Source: Parvularcula sp964556115 (GTDB taxonomy: Bacteria; Pseudomonadota; Alphaproteobacteria; Caulobacterales; Parvularculaceae). From it: a stretch of DNA of 64,000 nucleotides. The notes under the pieces were generated by a model. It did not search any database and was not told where the DNA came from. It saw only the letters and a program-made list of their open reading frames with translations. This document shows positions 36,886-45,149 of this stretch, in pieces. The stretch covers positions 1 through 64,000 of the forward strand of contig CAZKVC010000005.1 of the NCBI GenBank assembly GCA_964556115.1. Reading direction: 5' to 3'. The position numbers were made by a program, and so were the translations under genes. Numbering within the stretch: position 1 is the first letter of the stretch; the number at the start of each line of letters is the position of its first letter.

Positions 36886-37907
36886 AGCGCGGCGTCGAGC
36901 GCTTTCCTGAAAAGCGAAGGCATGGCAGACCGCGCTTCGGCGGGAGGCAGCGGCGCGGCGCCCGCCCCTACGGCTCGCGCTCGGTAGACCTTGATCTTCA
37001 GCCTGCGGTGCGTGAGCACATGCTCGATCTCTCCGGCAAGCTCCGCGCCCTCGGGAAGATCCGGCACGGGGCTCCCGTCCCATCCGCCGCCGGGCAGGCC
37101 GAGGGTCCCGGCAAGGAGACCTTCCGCACCCCGCCTTTCGCAGCGTACCCGTCCATCGCGGTCCGTCGCCACGAGGATGACCCCTTCGGCCACCACCTTC
37201 GCCTTCTTCGGCATCTTCGCCGGGTAGCGCTCCTGCGTACCTGATGCAGCCGCCTCGCAGAACGCCCTGACCGGGCATAAAAGGCAGTCCGGCGCTTTCG
37301 GCCGACAGATGCCAGCGCCGAGGTCCATCATCGCCTGCGCGAAGTCACCAGGCCGCTCATGGGATGTCAGGCGGCCCGTCAGCTCCCGGATTACCTTCCT
37401 GGCTTTCGGCAGGGGCTCCAAAACCTCGAAGAGGCGAGCGACGATCCGCTCGATATTGCCGTCGACCACCACCGCCCGCTCACCGAATGCGATGGCGGCG
37501 ATGGCGGCGCCGGTATAGTCGCCGATACCCGGCAGCGCCTTCAGCTCTTTCTCTGTCTGCGGAAAGACCCCGCCATGCTGCTCTTCGATCGCGACGGCGC
37601 AGGCGTGGAGCGCACGCGCCCGCCGGTAATAGCCGAGACCCGCCCATGCCTCCATCACCGCGCTCTGCGGCGCTCTCGCGAGGGCAGCAATATCCGGGAA
37701 CTGCGCAAGGAATGCCTCGTAGCGGGTCTTCACCACCGCCACCGTGGTCTGCTGCAGCATCACCTCGGAGACGAGGACGTGGTAGGGATCGGCCCGGCGA
37801 GGCTCGCCCGGCGGCACGCGCCATGGCAGCCCGCGCGCATGGCGGTCGTACCAGCCCAGGAGCGCGCTTGAGAAACCCGTCTTGTCTACCGCCTGCCGAT
37901 CGCCCAT
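36882..37907 (-). CDS. mutY: A/G-specific adenine glycosylase
   Basis: Removes adenine mispaired with 8-oxoguanine. 341 residues: VSEVMLQQTTV (catalytic Glu), AWAGLGYYRRARALH, helix-hairpin-helix LPGIGDYTGAAI, VVDGNIERIVAR with the catalytic Asp, and the 4Fe-4S set CRPKAPDCLLCPVRAFC (C-x6-C-x2-C-x5-C). A C-terminal Nudix-like domain for 8-oxoG recognition ends with HVLTHRRLKIKVY. The start ATG 37905-37907 is tight against GGGGAAGG; the frame remains open far upstream across other genes, but without coding character. It is divergent from dciA with only 9 bp between start codons, and convergent with ccrM. Confidence 0.95.
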   Translation of the reverse strand: MGDRQAVDKTGFSSALLGWYDRHARGLPWRVPPGEPRRADPYHVLVSEVMLQQTTVAVVKTRYEAFLAQFPDIAALARAPQSAVMEAWAGLGYYRRARALHACAVAIEEQHGGVFPQTEKELKALPGIGDYTGAAIAAIAFGERAVVVDGNIERIVARLFEVLEPLPKARKVIRELTGRLTSHERPGDFAQAMMDLGAGICRPKAPDCLLCPVRAFCEAAASGTQERYPAKMPKKAKVVAEGVILVATDRDGRVRCERRGAEGLLAGTLGLPGGGWDGSPVPDLPEGAELAGEIEHVLTHRRLKIKVYRARAVGAGAAPLPPAEARSAMPSLFRKALDAAL

Positions 37908-37916
37908 CCTTCCCCT

Positions 37917-38423
37917 ATGCGAGAGCTTCCACCCCGGCAGCAAGCCCCTGCCTTCCGCACCCGGCCCGCCCGCAAGGGCGCCCCGCCCCTGTCCCGCTCG
38001 CTCGGGCCGCACCTTGCGCGGCTGGCCAAGGCGTCGGGCGCGATGGACCCGCGCCTCGCGGCGGAATGGGCGGAGCTGGCCGGACCGGATCTTGCGCCGC
38101 TTTGCAGGCCCGTGCGCGTCGTCCAGCAGGGCCGGGTGCAGGCGCTCGAGGTTTCCGTGCCGAGCGGCGCGGCCGGGACGAAGTTGCGCTATCATCAGGA
38201 AGCGCTCCTTGGGCGCATCCGGCACAAGATCGGCTATCCCCGCCTGACCAAGCTCATCATCAGGGAGGGCGCAGGCCAGCGCAGCTGGGAAAAGCGCCGC
38301 ATGAGCAAGGCACCGGACCCCTCCCCCCCGGCACCGGCGAAGAGCGGGGGGCCGAAGGATAGCGGCCTCAAGGCGGCCCTCGAGGCCATGCGACGAACAA
38401 TTCACGAAAAGCCCGACGCCTAA
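37917..38423 (+). CDS. dciA: DciA-like DUF721 protein (replicative helicase operator)
   Basis: A 168-residue DUF721 protein. Proteins of this family act with DnaB to load or control the replicative helicase in bacteria lacking DnaC/DnaI. The DUF721 core runs about 30-120 (LAAEWAELAGPDLAPLCRPV, ALEVSVPSGAAGTKLRYHQ, GYPRLTKLIIREG), with a basic Pro/Arg-rich N-terminus and a Pro/Lys-rich flexible tail. The position between mutY and a DsbA-like gene before smc is conserved in alphaproteobacteria. No strong ribosome site precedes the ATG; promoter elements must lie inside mutY, since the starts are 9 bp apart. Confidence 0.88.
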   Translation: MRELPPRQQAPAFRTRPARKGAPPLSRSLGPHLARLAKASGAMDPRLAAEWAELAGPDLAPLCRPVRVVQQGRVQALEVSVPSGAAGTKLRYHQEALLGRIRHKIGYPRLTKLIIREGAGQRSWEKRRMSKAPDPSPPAPAKSGGPKDSGLKAALEAMRRTIHEKPDA

Positions 38424-38462
38424 TCGCTTTGCGAGTCGGTGGGCGTGGGTTAGGAACCTCCC

Positions 38463-39194
38463 ATGGTTTTGAAGACTTCGCGCCTCGCCCCGCTCGCCGC
38501 CGCCCTTCTTCTCACCGCCTGCGGAGGCGGTGCCGAGGAAGCGGAGACCACCGTCGATGCTGAAACGGCGACCGAAGCGCCGATGGGCGATCAGGCTGCC
38601 GCCGAAACCGCTTCGGCCGAGCCTGAAATGATCGAGGCGCCCGAAGGCAGCATGGCCGCGAACACGATGGCGCTGGGCAGCGACGACGCGCCCCTCACCA
38701 TTGTCGAATACGCCTCGGTCACCTGCCCGGCCTGCGCTGCGTTCCATGCGCAGATCTTCCCTGAGATCGAAGAGCAGTTCATCGAGACCGGCCAGGTGCG
38801 CTTTGAATATCGTGAGTTCCCGACCCCGCCCGCGCGCTTTGCCTTTGCCGGCTTCATCCTGGCGCGCTGCGCCGCGACCGATGGCGGGCCGGAAGCCTAT
38901 TTCGGCATGCTCGACGCCCTCTACCGCACCCAGCGCCAGTGGATCTACGGCGACAACGCTCCCCAGGCGCTGCGCAACATCGCGGCCCAGGCGGGCATCG
39001 ACGAAGCGGGCTTCGAGCGCTGTTTCCGCCGCGAAGACATCCGCAACGTCATCACCGAGACGATCGAGGAAGGCCGCGACAACGGCATCAGCCGCACACC
39101 CACCCTGCTGATCGACGGAAAGCCTTTCGATTACGGAAGTTCCGTTGACGAGGCGATTGCGCGGATTCAAGCTGAGGTCGACAAGCGTAGCTGA
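38463..39194 (+). CDS. DsbA/thioredoxin-like periplasmic lipoprotein
   Basis: A 243-residue thiol oxidoreductase. Lipobox LLTAC is followed by an acidic, Ala/Thr/Glu-rich tether (about 20-68) and a DsbA-like thioredoxin domain. The active site CPAC has Cys88 and Cys91 in YASVTCPACAAF; the cis-Pro loop is ISRTPTLLIDG. An inserted helical domain carries two more cysteines (LARCAATD and ERCFRRED). It probably introduces or exchanges disulfides at the periplasmic face. It is the usual gene before smc; smc starts 68 bp downstream. Confidence 0.93.
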   Translation: MVLKTSRLAPLAAALLLTACGGGAEEAETTVDAETATEAPMGDQAAAETASAEPEMIEAPEGSMAANTMALGSDDAPLTIVEYASVTCPACAAFHAQIFPEIEEQFIETGQVRFEYREFPTPPARFAFAGFILARCAATDGGPEAYFGMLDALYRTQRQWIYGDNAPQALRNIAAQAGIDEAGFERCFRREDIRNVITETIEEGRDNGISRTPTLLIDGKPFDYGSSVDEAIARIQAEVDKRS

Positions 39195-39262
39195 CCCGTC
39201 GAATCGCGTAGATTAACCTTTTGGTCGCTGGATGTTCCGGCGCGCCGCCCGGACCCTGAATC

Positions 39263-42200
39263 ATGCGCTTTGAACGACTCCGCCTCTGCGGCTTCAAATC
39301 CTTCGTCGAACCGGTCGAGATCGAGATCAAACCCGGCCTTACCGGCATTGTCGGGCCCAATGGCTGCGGCAAGTCGAACCTCGTCGAGGGCCTGCGCTGG
39401 CTGATGGGGGCAAGCTCGGCCAAGGCGATGCGCGCCAGCGGCATGGACGAGGTGATCTTCGCCGGTACCACGGGCGGGCGTCCGGCAAGAAGCTGGGCGG
39501 AGGTCACGCTCGAGATCGACAATTCGGACCGCCGGGCACCGGCCCAGTTCAACGACCAGGAGAACCTCACCGTCTCCCGCCGGGTCGTACGCCGCGCGGA
39601 AGGGTCGGTCTCCGCCTATTCGATCAACGGCAAGGAAGTCCGCGCACGCGATGTGCAGATGCTCTTCGCGGATGCCTCCACCGGCGCCGCCTCCCCCGCC
39701 CTTGTCCGGCAGGGCCAGATCTCCGAGCTGATCAATGCCAAGCCGACCGAGCGCCGCCGCTTCCTCGAAGAGGCCGCGGGCGTCACCGGTCTCGCCGCAC
39801 GCCGCCACGAGGCGCAGCTCCGCCTCAAGGCAGCCGGCGACAATCTCGAACGCCTCGATGACGTGATCGGCGAGCTCGACGTCCAGCAGGAGCAGCTCGC
39901 AAGGCAGGCCCGTAAGGCGTCGAAATATCGCGAGGTCTCCGACGAGATCAAAACCCTCGGCCGCAAGCTCGCCGTGGCGCGGGTGCGGGAGGCTTTCGAT
40001 CAGCACGCGGCCCTTGAACGGCAAACCTCCGAGCGCCGGGGCACCGTCGCCGATGCGGTCGAACTCGCCGCCAGCACCGACCGGGCCGTCACCGAAGGCC
40101 ACGACAGGCTCGAAGAGCTGCGCGGCAAGGAGCGCGAAGCCGCCACCGCCATGACCGAAGCCGAGGCTGCGCTCCGCAGCTACGAGACCGAGGAAGAGCT
40201 GCGCCGCAAGGCCAAGGAAGAGCGCGACCGCGCCCTTGCGCGGATGGAGCGGGATCAGGAGCGCGAACAGGCGCTTCTCGACGAAGCCGCCGAAGCCATC
40301 GGGGCCGCCCAGGAACGGGTGACGCACCTGAAGAGCCAGATCGCCGAGGAAGGCGACATCAAGGCCGAACTCGAAGCCGAGGCGCAGCGCACCGAAGCGC
40401 TTTCGCGCGAGGCGGAGACCGCCTTCGAGGAAGCCCAGCGGCGGGCCGCCGAGACCGCCGCCGACATCCGCGCGGCGCAGCAGGCCCACGCCGAAGCGCA
40501 AAAGCGCGTCCAGTCCCTGAGCGGCGATCACCAGCGCCTCGAAGGCAAGCTGAAGGCGCTCCCCGCCCTCGATCAGTCCACGGCAGACAGAGCCGCAGCC
40601 GATGCGAAGGAAGCCGCCCAGGCGCTCAGTCTCGCCGAAGACCAGCTCCGCGACGCCACCGAGGCTCTGAGCCAGCGCCGCCGCAGCTATCAGGAAGCGG
40701 ATGCGGCATTCCGCGAAGCAAAAGAGCAGGCCGCGCTTCTCGAACGCGAAGCGAGCGTCCTTGCACCCCTCATCAAGACGATCCGTCAGACGGCGGAGCA
40801 GGAGGGCAGTCTTCTCGAACGGCTGAGCACGCCTGACGAGTTGCGCGCCGCCCTCGCGGCCGCTCTTGGGCAGGCCCTTCATGCGGTGGTTGGCGAAGAG
40901 GCTGACCATGCCTGGACCCAGCTCGGCGCCGAAGGCCGCGAGCTTGCTGCCCTTCCCGAAGGCGCTGAGCCGCTGGCCGACCGCATCCATGCGCCCGCCG
41001 AGCTGACGCGCTGCCTGCGCTCCGTCGGCCTCATCGAAAGCCGTCCGACCGCAGAGCAACTTCATGCCTTGATGCCGGGGCAGAGCCTCGTCAACGACAA
41101 GGGCCAGGTCTGGCGCTGGGACGGCTATCGCAAGCTGACCGATGCCGACGGCAACCTCGAAGAGCTGCTTGCAGCCTCGGCGCGGCTGCGTGCGCTCGAG
41201 GACGAAAAGGACCGCGCCGCCGAAGCCCTGGCCGAACGTCAGCTCGCCGCCGAAGTGGCCCGGCGCGAACTCAAGGAAGCCGAGGAAGCCTTTGCCCGCG
41301 CCCGCAGCGCCGAAGACAGCGCCCGCAAGGATGAACGGCTCGCCTCCCAGAACGCGGACCGCGTCGCCCGCGACGCCGAGGCCCTGCGCCTCCGCCGCGA
41401 AGCGCTCGACGAGCAGCTTTCGGCCAGCGCGGTCAGCCTCGCCTCGGCCAAGCGGCGCCTTGATGAACTGGGCGATCTCGCCGAGCATTCCCCGGTGGTC
41501 GATCAGAAGGCGCTCGACAACGCCCGCGCCGCCCGGGACGAGGCCCGCCGCAAGGCAGGCCAGGCCCGCGGCCAGGCTGCCGACCATCGCCGCAATGCCC
41601 TCGCCCGCCGCGAGAACCTGCGCCGCGAGGAAGGCCAGCTGACCGCGTGGAAGAACCGCCGCGAGGCTGCGGGCGCCCGTATCGAAGAACTGTCCGAACA
41701 GCGCGCTGCCCTTAAAAGCGAGGTGACGCAGACGGAAGATACGGCGCCCGACGAGGATCGCGGCGAGGCGCTCGAGCTTTCCGCCTACGAAGCGAAATCG
41801 GCCTGGGAGCGGGTGCGCAACGTCCTCTCCGAAGCCGAGCAGGCGCAGACCGAGGCCGACCGCAAGCGCCGGGAGGCCGAAGCGAAGGCCGCGGCCGCGC
41901 GCGAAGCCCTCGCCGAGATCTCCGCCGAGACCCGGGCCGCCAAGCAGCGCCTCGACGACACACTGGGCGAAGCGGGCATGGACGCAGAGGAGGCGGAGCG
42001 CCTCCTCGCCGAACATGAGCCGAACCCGATGGAATCGGTCGAGCGGCTGAGCCTCGCGCTCACCAAGCTTGAGCGGGAGCGCGACCGTCTGGGGGCAGTG
42101 AACCTCCTGGCGGCCGAAGAGCAGGAGGCCGTCAATGAGCGGCTCGAGAACCTGCGCCGGGAGCGGAGCGATTGCGACGCTGCGGCGACCCAGCTTCGCA

Positions 42201-42709
42201 CCGCTGTCGGCGCGATCAACCGCGAGGGGCGCCAGCGCCTTCTCGCTGCCTTCGAGGCTGTCGACCGGCATTTCCGCGAGCTCTTCACCAGCCTCTTCGG
42301 TGGCGGCGAGGCCCAGCTTCGCTTCGTGGACAGCGACGATCCGCTTGCGGCGGGTCTCGAAATCTTTGCCTGCCCGCCGGGCAAGAAGCTCCAGTCCCTG
42401 AGCCTCATGTCAGGCGGTGAGCAGGCGCTGACCGCAACGGCGCTGATCTTCGCGGCGTTCAAGACCAATCCGGCGCCGATCTGCGTTCTCGACGAGGTCG
42501 ATGCGCCGCTGGACGACGCCAATGTCGAGCGGTTCTGCGACCTCCTCTCGCTGATGGCCAACAGCTCCGCGACGCGTTTCCTCGTGGTCACTCACCACCC
42601 GCTGACCATGTCGCGGATGGACCGGCTGTTCGGTGTGACGATGATGGAGCGCGGCGTCAGCCGGCTGTTCTCGATCGACCTTGAATCAGCGCGGCGTCTC
42701 GCCGCGTAA
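39263..42709 (+). CDS. smc: Chromosome segregation protein SMC
   Basis: ATPase that folds and segregates the chromosome. 1148 residues: Walker A GPNGCGKSN (31-39) in the N-terminal head, a coiled coil rich in Glu/Arg/Ala (about 170-490), the hinge (about 500-640, with LHAVVGEEADHAW), a second coiled coil to about 990, and the C-terminal head with signature LSLMSGGEQAL (1046-1056) and Walker B ICVLDEVDAPLDD. A GANTC site (GAATC, 39201-39205) lies 58 bp before the start. The 3' end overlaps the convergent cca gene by 24 bp. ScpA/ScpB are not in the window. Confidence 0.97.
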   Translation: MRFERLRLCGFKSFVEPVEIEIKPGLTGIVGPNGCGKSNLVEGLRWLMGASSAKAMRASGMDEVIFAGTTGGRPARSWAEVTLEIDNSDRRAPAQFNDQENLTVSRRVVRRAEGSVSAYSINGKEVRARDVQMLFADASTGAASPALVRQGQISELINAKPTERRRFLEEAAGVTGLAARRHEAQLRLKAAGDNLERLDDVIGELDVQQEQLARQARKASKYREVSDEIKTLGRKLAVARVREAFDQHAALERQTSERRGTVADAVELAASTDRAVTEGHDRLEELRGKEREAATAMTEAEAALRSYETEEELRRKAKEERDRALARMERDQEREQALLDEAAEAIGAAQERVTHLKSQIAEEGDIKAELEAEAQRTEALSREAETAFEEAQRRAAETAADIRAAQQAHAEAQKRVQSLSGDHQRLEGKLKALPALDQSTADRAAADAKEAAQALSLAEDQLRDATEALSQRRRSYQEADAAFREAKEQAALLEREASVLAPLIKTIRQTAEQEGSLLERLSTPDELRAALAAALGQALHAVVGEEADHAWTQLGAEGRELAALPEGAEPLADRIHAPAELTRCLRSVGLIESRPTAEQLHALMPGQSLVNDKGQVWRWDGYRKLTDADGNLEELLAASARLRALEDEKDRAAEALAERQLAAEVARRELKEAEEAFARARSAEDSARKDERLASQNADRVARDAEALRLRREALDEQLSASAVSLASAKRRLDELGDLAEHSPVVDQKALDNARAARDEARRKAGQARGQAADHRRNALARRENLRREEGQLTAWKNRREAAGARIEELSEQRAALKSEVTQTEDTAPDEDRGEALELSAYEAKSAWERVRNVLSEAEQAQTEADRKRREAEAKAAAAREALAEISAETRAAKQRLDDTLGEAGMDAEEAERLLAEHEPNPMESVERLSLALTKLERERDRLGAVNLLAAEEQEAVNERLENLRRERSDCDAAATQLRTAVGAINREGRQRLLAAFEAVDRHFRELFTSLFGGGEAQLRFVDSDDPLAAGLEIFACPPGKKLQSLSLMSGGEQALTATALIFAAFKTNPAPICVLDEVDAPLDDANVERFCDLLSLMANSSATRFLVVTHHPLTMSRMDRLFGVTMMERGVSRLFSIDLESARRLAA

Positions 42710-43897
42710 GGTGGCTTCGGTCAGGCGCCCGATGCTGTCTTCGTCCGTGGGCGTTCCTTCATCGAGCCATAGCCGTTCGAAACGCCGGGTTGCCTCGCCG
42801 ACTTCAGGGCCCGGCGCGATGCCGCGCGCGACGAAGTCCCTGCCGGAAACGGGGAGCTTCGGGACCTCCCCCCGCATGACCGTGGCCTTGTAGGCAGGGT
42901 CGATCACCGCGCCCTCGGCCGCTGCAAGACGCAGTGCCGCCAAAGCGTAAGACCAGCCGAAGCGGTAGAGAAGCTCATGGGCGGCCATGCCATTCTGGAA
43001 CGCATTCCTTGCACCAATGATCTCTTCATAGCCCTTGATCGTTTCGGCTGCCGGTTTGAAAGCTCGCTTCAGGTCCGCCTTGCCCAGATCAGGCCATAGA
43101 GCCGCGAGCCCCAGGGAGCCCGAGCGCGGAACATCCTTAGGCAGACGGCTGAAGACATCTAGCCGCGCAGGCTCCGGTACAATGGCGCGAACAACGCCAA
43201 GCCCATCCGCTGCAGCGAGAGCATCGACCGCATTCTTCGCGTTCAACAGTCGGCTGAACTCCGACCAGATCCGCTCCTTTGAAAGGATACCAAGAAGCTC
43301 GGTCTTCTTCGCGATGGCAGCCAGGGCCTTCTCGTCCATCCTCTCGGCGAAACGGGCGGAGAAGCGGAAGAAGCGCAGGATACGGAGGGCATCTTCGGTG
43401 ATGCGGGCTTCCGGATCGCCAATGAAGCGCACCCGCCGGGCCTCAAGATCCGCCAATCCCCCGGCCGGATCGAAGAGCTTTCCGTCTGCACCGAGATAGA
43501 GCGCATTGATGGTGAAGTCCCGCCGGCACCAGTCCGCGTCCCAGTCGCGGGTGAAACGCACCCTGGCATGCCGCCCATCGGTCTCCTCGTCTGCGCGCAA
43601 GGTGGTGCATTCGGCAACGAGGCCATCCTCGATCACGGTCAAGGTGCCGTGCTCTTCGCCGGTGGACACGGCGCGCATCCTGGCCTTCGCGAAGACGGCC
43701 TTCATCTCGTCCGGCGTGCGGTCCGTCGCGATGTCGATATCGATGGCGTCGCTGGTCAGGGGGTCCGCGCCCAAGAGAGCGTCGCGCACGCAGCCGCCTA
43801 CAAGGCGCGCTTCGCCTTCCTGGTTCAGGACGCCGAGGATGCGCTGGAGCCGCGCATCGGCAAGCCAGGCAAAGCGCGTGTCCTCAGGCTGCGTCAT
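42686..43897 (-). CDS. cca: CCA tRNA nucleotidyltransferase / poly(A) polymerase family
   Basis: Completes or repairs the CCA end of tRNAs. A 403-residue class II nucleotidyltransferase: LVGGCVRDALLG near 32, the catalytic DIDIATD (metal-binding Asp pair) near 53, RRDFTINALYL near 125, and DALRILRFFRFSARF near 169. The C-terminal helical part is less conserved. The tRNA-Lys in this window already encodes CCA, so a repair role is likely, or CCA addition for other tRNAs. It overlaps smc at the 3' end and its start overlaps the upstream nudL gene by 14 bp. Confidence 0.95.
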   Translation of the reverse strand: MTQPEDTRFAWLADARLQRILGVLNQEGEARLVGGCVRDALLGADPLTSDAIDIDIATDRTPDEMKAVFAKARMRAVSTGEEHGTLTVIEDGLVAECTTLRADEETDGRHARVRFTRDWDADWCRRDFTINALYLGADGKLFDPAGGLADLEARRVRFIGDPEARITEDALRILRFFRFSARFAERMDEKALAAIAKKTELLGILSKERIWSEFSRLLNAKNAVDALAAADGLGVVRAIVPEPARLDVFSRLPKDVPRSGSLGLAALWPDLGKADLKRAFKPAAETIKGYEEIIGARNAFQNGMAAHELLYRFGWSYALAALRLAAAEGAVIDPAYKATVMRGEVPKLPVSGRDFVARGIAPGPEVGEATRRFERLWLDEGTPTDEDSIGRLTEATLRGETPR

Positions 43898-44519
43898 AAG
43901 CTTCGCAGAGGGTGCGCAGGATGCCCGCTGTCAGCCCCCAGATATTCCGGTAGCGGCCCATCGTATCGTCCAGGGGAACGGCGAACATGTCGTAGTCCAC
44001 GCCGCTGAAATTGCGCGGCTGGACGATATGCCGCGCCGGATCGAGAAGCCCGGTCAGCGGAACCTCGAACGCCTCGGAGACCTCACGCGGGCAGGCCTCG
44101 ATCGGCGCATCGCGGTCGATCAGGGCGATCACTGGTGTGACGACATAGCCGAGCCCGCCGTAATGGGGGCCGAAGTGCCCCAGAACCTCGACAGCATCGC
44201 GGCCGAGACCCACCTCCTCCTCCGCTTCGCGCAGGGCGGTGCCGATCAGGCCTTCGTCGTCTTCCTTCGGCGTACCGCCTGGCAGGCTGATCTGCCCTGC
44301 ATGGGAAGGCATGGTCGGCGAACGCAGGGTCATCACAACGCTCGGCTCGTCTGCCGCGCGGATGCCGATGAGGACAGCGGCAGGACGCGGTTCCTTGGGC
44401 GGCGATCTGAGAATTGGTGTGTGCGCCAGCCCCGGGTTCAGCTCGTCGAAAAGCCGCCGCTCGCGGCTGGCGATCTCGGTGGTCAGGCTCTTGGTCAGGC
44501 GGTCGAGAATCGCGTCCAT
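43884..44519 (-). CDS. CoA pyrophosphatase, Nudix family (NudL-like)
   Basis: A 211-residue Nudix hydrolase of the CoA pyrophosphatase group. HAGQISLPGG precedes the Nudix box, whose core is TALREAEEEVGL at about residues 95-106; this order is typical of enzymes that cut CoA and its derivatives to 3'-phosphoadenosine 5'-phosphate and phosphopantetheine. A C-terminal IWGLTAGILRTL is also conserved. The start overlaps the stop of the upstream DUF1285 gene, and the end overlaps cca, so the three are likely one transcript. Confidence 0.92.
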   Translation of the reverse strand: MDAILDRLTKSLTTEIASRERRLFDELNPGLAHTPILRSPPKEPRPAAVLIGIRAADEPSVVMTLRSPTMPSHAGQISLPGGTPKEDDEGLIGTALREAEEEVGLGRDAVEVLGHFGPHYGGLGYVVTPVIALIDRDAPIEACPREVSEAFEVPLTGLLDPARHIVQPRNFSGVDYDMFAVPLDDTMGRYRNIWGLTAGILRTLCEAYDAA

Positions 44520-45067
44520 CAGGCTCCGTCCACCGGGAAGGTGAAACGGGCGTTCTCGCCCCCGTCGATGACCAGCATCCGTGCCTCTTCATCGAGGCCT
44601 TCCTCGGCGAGGCGGTAGTAGACAGGGCGGTCGAGCCGCGCCTCGAGGCCACCGCGCACCAACAGATAGAGCGCCTTCTGCCCACCGAGCGCAGCGCTGG
44701 CGCGAAGGGTCATGGGGTGCTCCTGCGACATGGGCACCCGGTCGCCGACATTGGTGCGAAAGACGAGGCTGCCGTCATCTTCGCGCTCGTAATCGACAGC
44801 GAGGAAAGGCACGTCCTCGACCGTGATCGTCAGCTTCTCCGCCGGAGTGACGAGCACGTAGCCGTCTTCGTCGCGGCGGAGAATGCGGGAGAAAAGCCGC
44901 ACCAGCTTGGGCCGGGCCATGGGCGAGCCTTCGTGCCACCAGCTTCCGTCGCTGCGGATCACGAGGTCCATCTCGCCGCAATGGGAGGGGTGCCATTCGC
45001 CCACCGGCAGGTCGGCAGTCTCGGCCTCGTCACTGAGGGAGGCGGCAAGGCGGGTGAGATCGAGCAC
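44519..45067 (-). CDS. DUF1285 domain-containing protein
   Basis: A 182-residue cytosolic protein. The DUF1285 signature is present: CGEMDLVIRSDGSWWHEGSP, MARPKLVRLFSRILRRDEDG and VTPAEKLTITVEDVPFLAVD. The function is unknown. I chose GTG 45065-45067 because the family N-terminus begins about there and a terminator hairpin of sppA (45074-45119) lies just upstream; the frame itself extends to 45181, overlapping sppA by 32 bp. No clear ribosome site is seen for either start. It is followed by nudL and cca with overlapping ends. Confidence 0.85.
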   Translation of the reverse strand: MLDLTRLAASLSDEAETADLPVGEWHPSHCGEMDLVIRSDGSWWHEGSPMARPKLVRLFSRILRRDEDGYVLVTPAEKLTITVEDVPFLAVDYEREDDGSLVFRTNVGDRVPMSQEHPMTLRASAALGGQKALYLLVRGGLEARLDRPVYYRLAEEGLDEEARMLVIDGGENARFTFPVDGA

Positions 45068-45073
45068 AGAGTG

Positions 45074-45119
45074 AAAATGGAAGCGCCCCGCGCGCCGGTC
45101 AAGGTGAACGGCGGCGGGG
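45074..45119 (-). terminator. Rho-independent terminator of sppA
   Basis: Minus-strand arms GAAGCGCCCCGC and GCGGGGCGCTTC are perfectly complementary over 12 bp, separated by 22 bases and followed by CATTTTC. It lies about 30 bp after the sppA stop. Confidence 0.65.
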
Positions 45120-45149
45120 CGCTTCAAGATGCCGTCCGGGAAGGCCCGG

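Noticed and set aside
36882..39170. A 762-codon fusion of mutY with upstream sequence
   Set aside because: The first 420 codons run antisense through dciA and the dsbA-like gene; only the part from 37907 resembles MutY.
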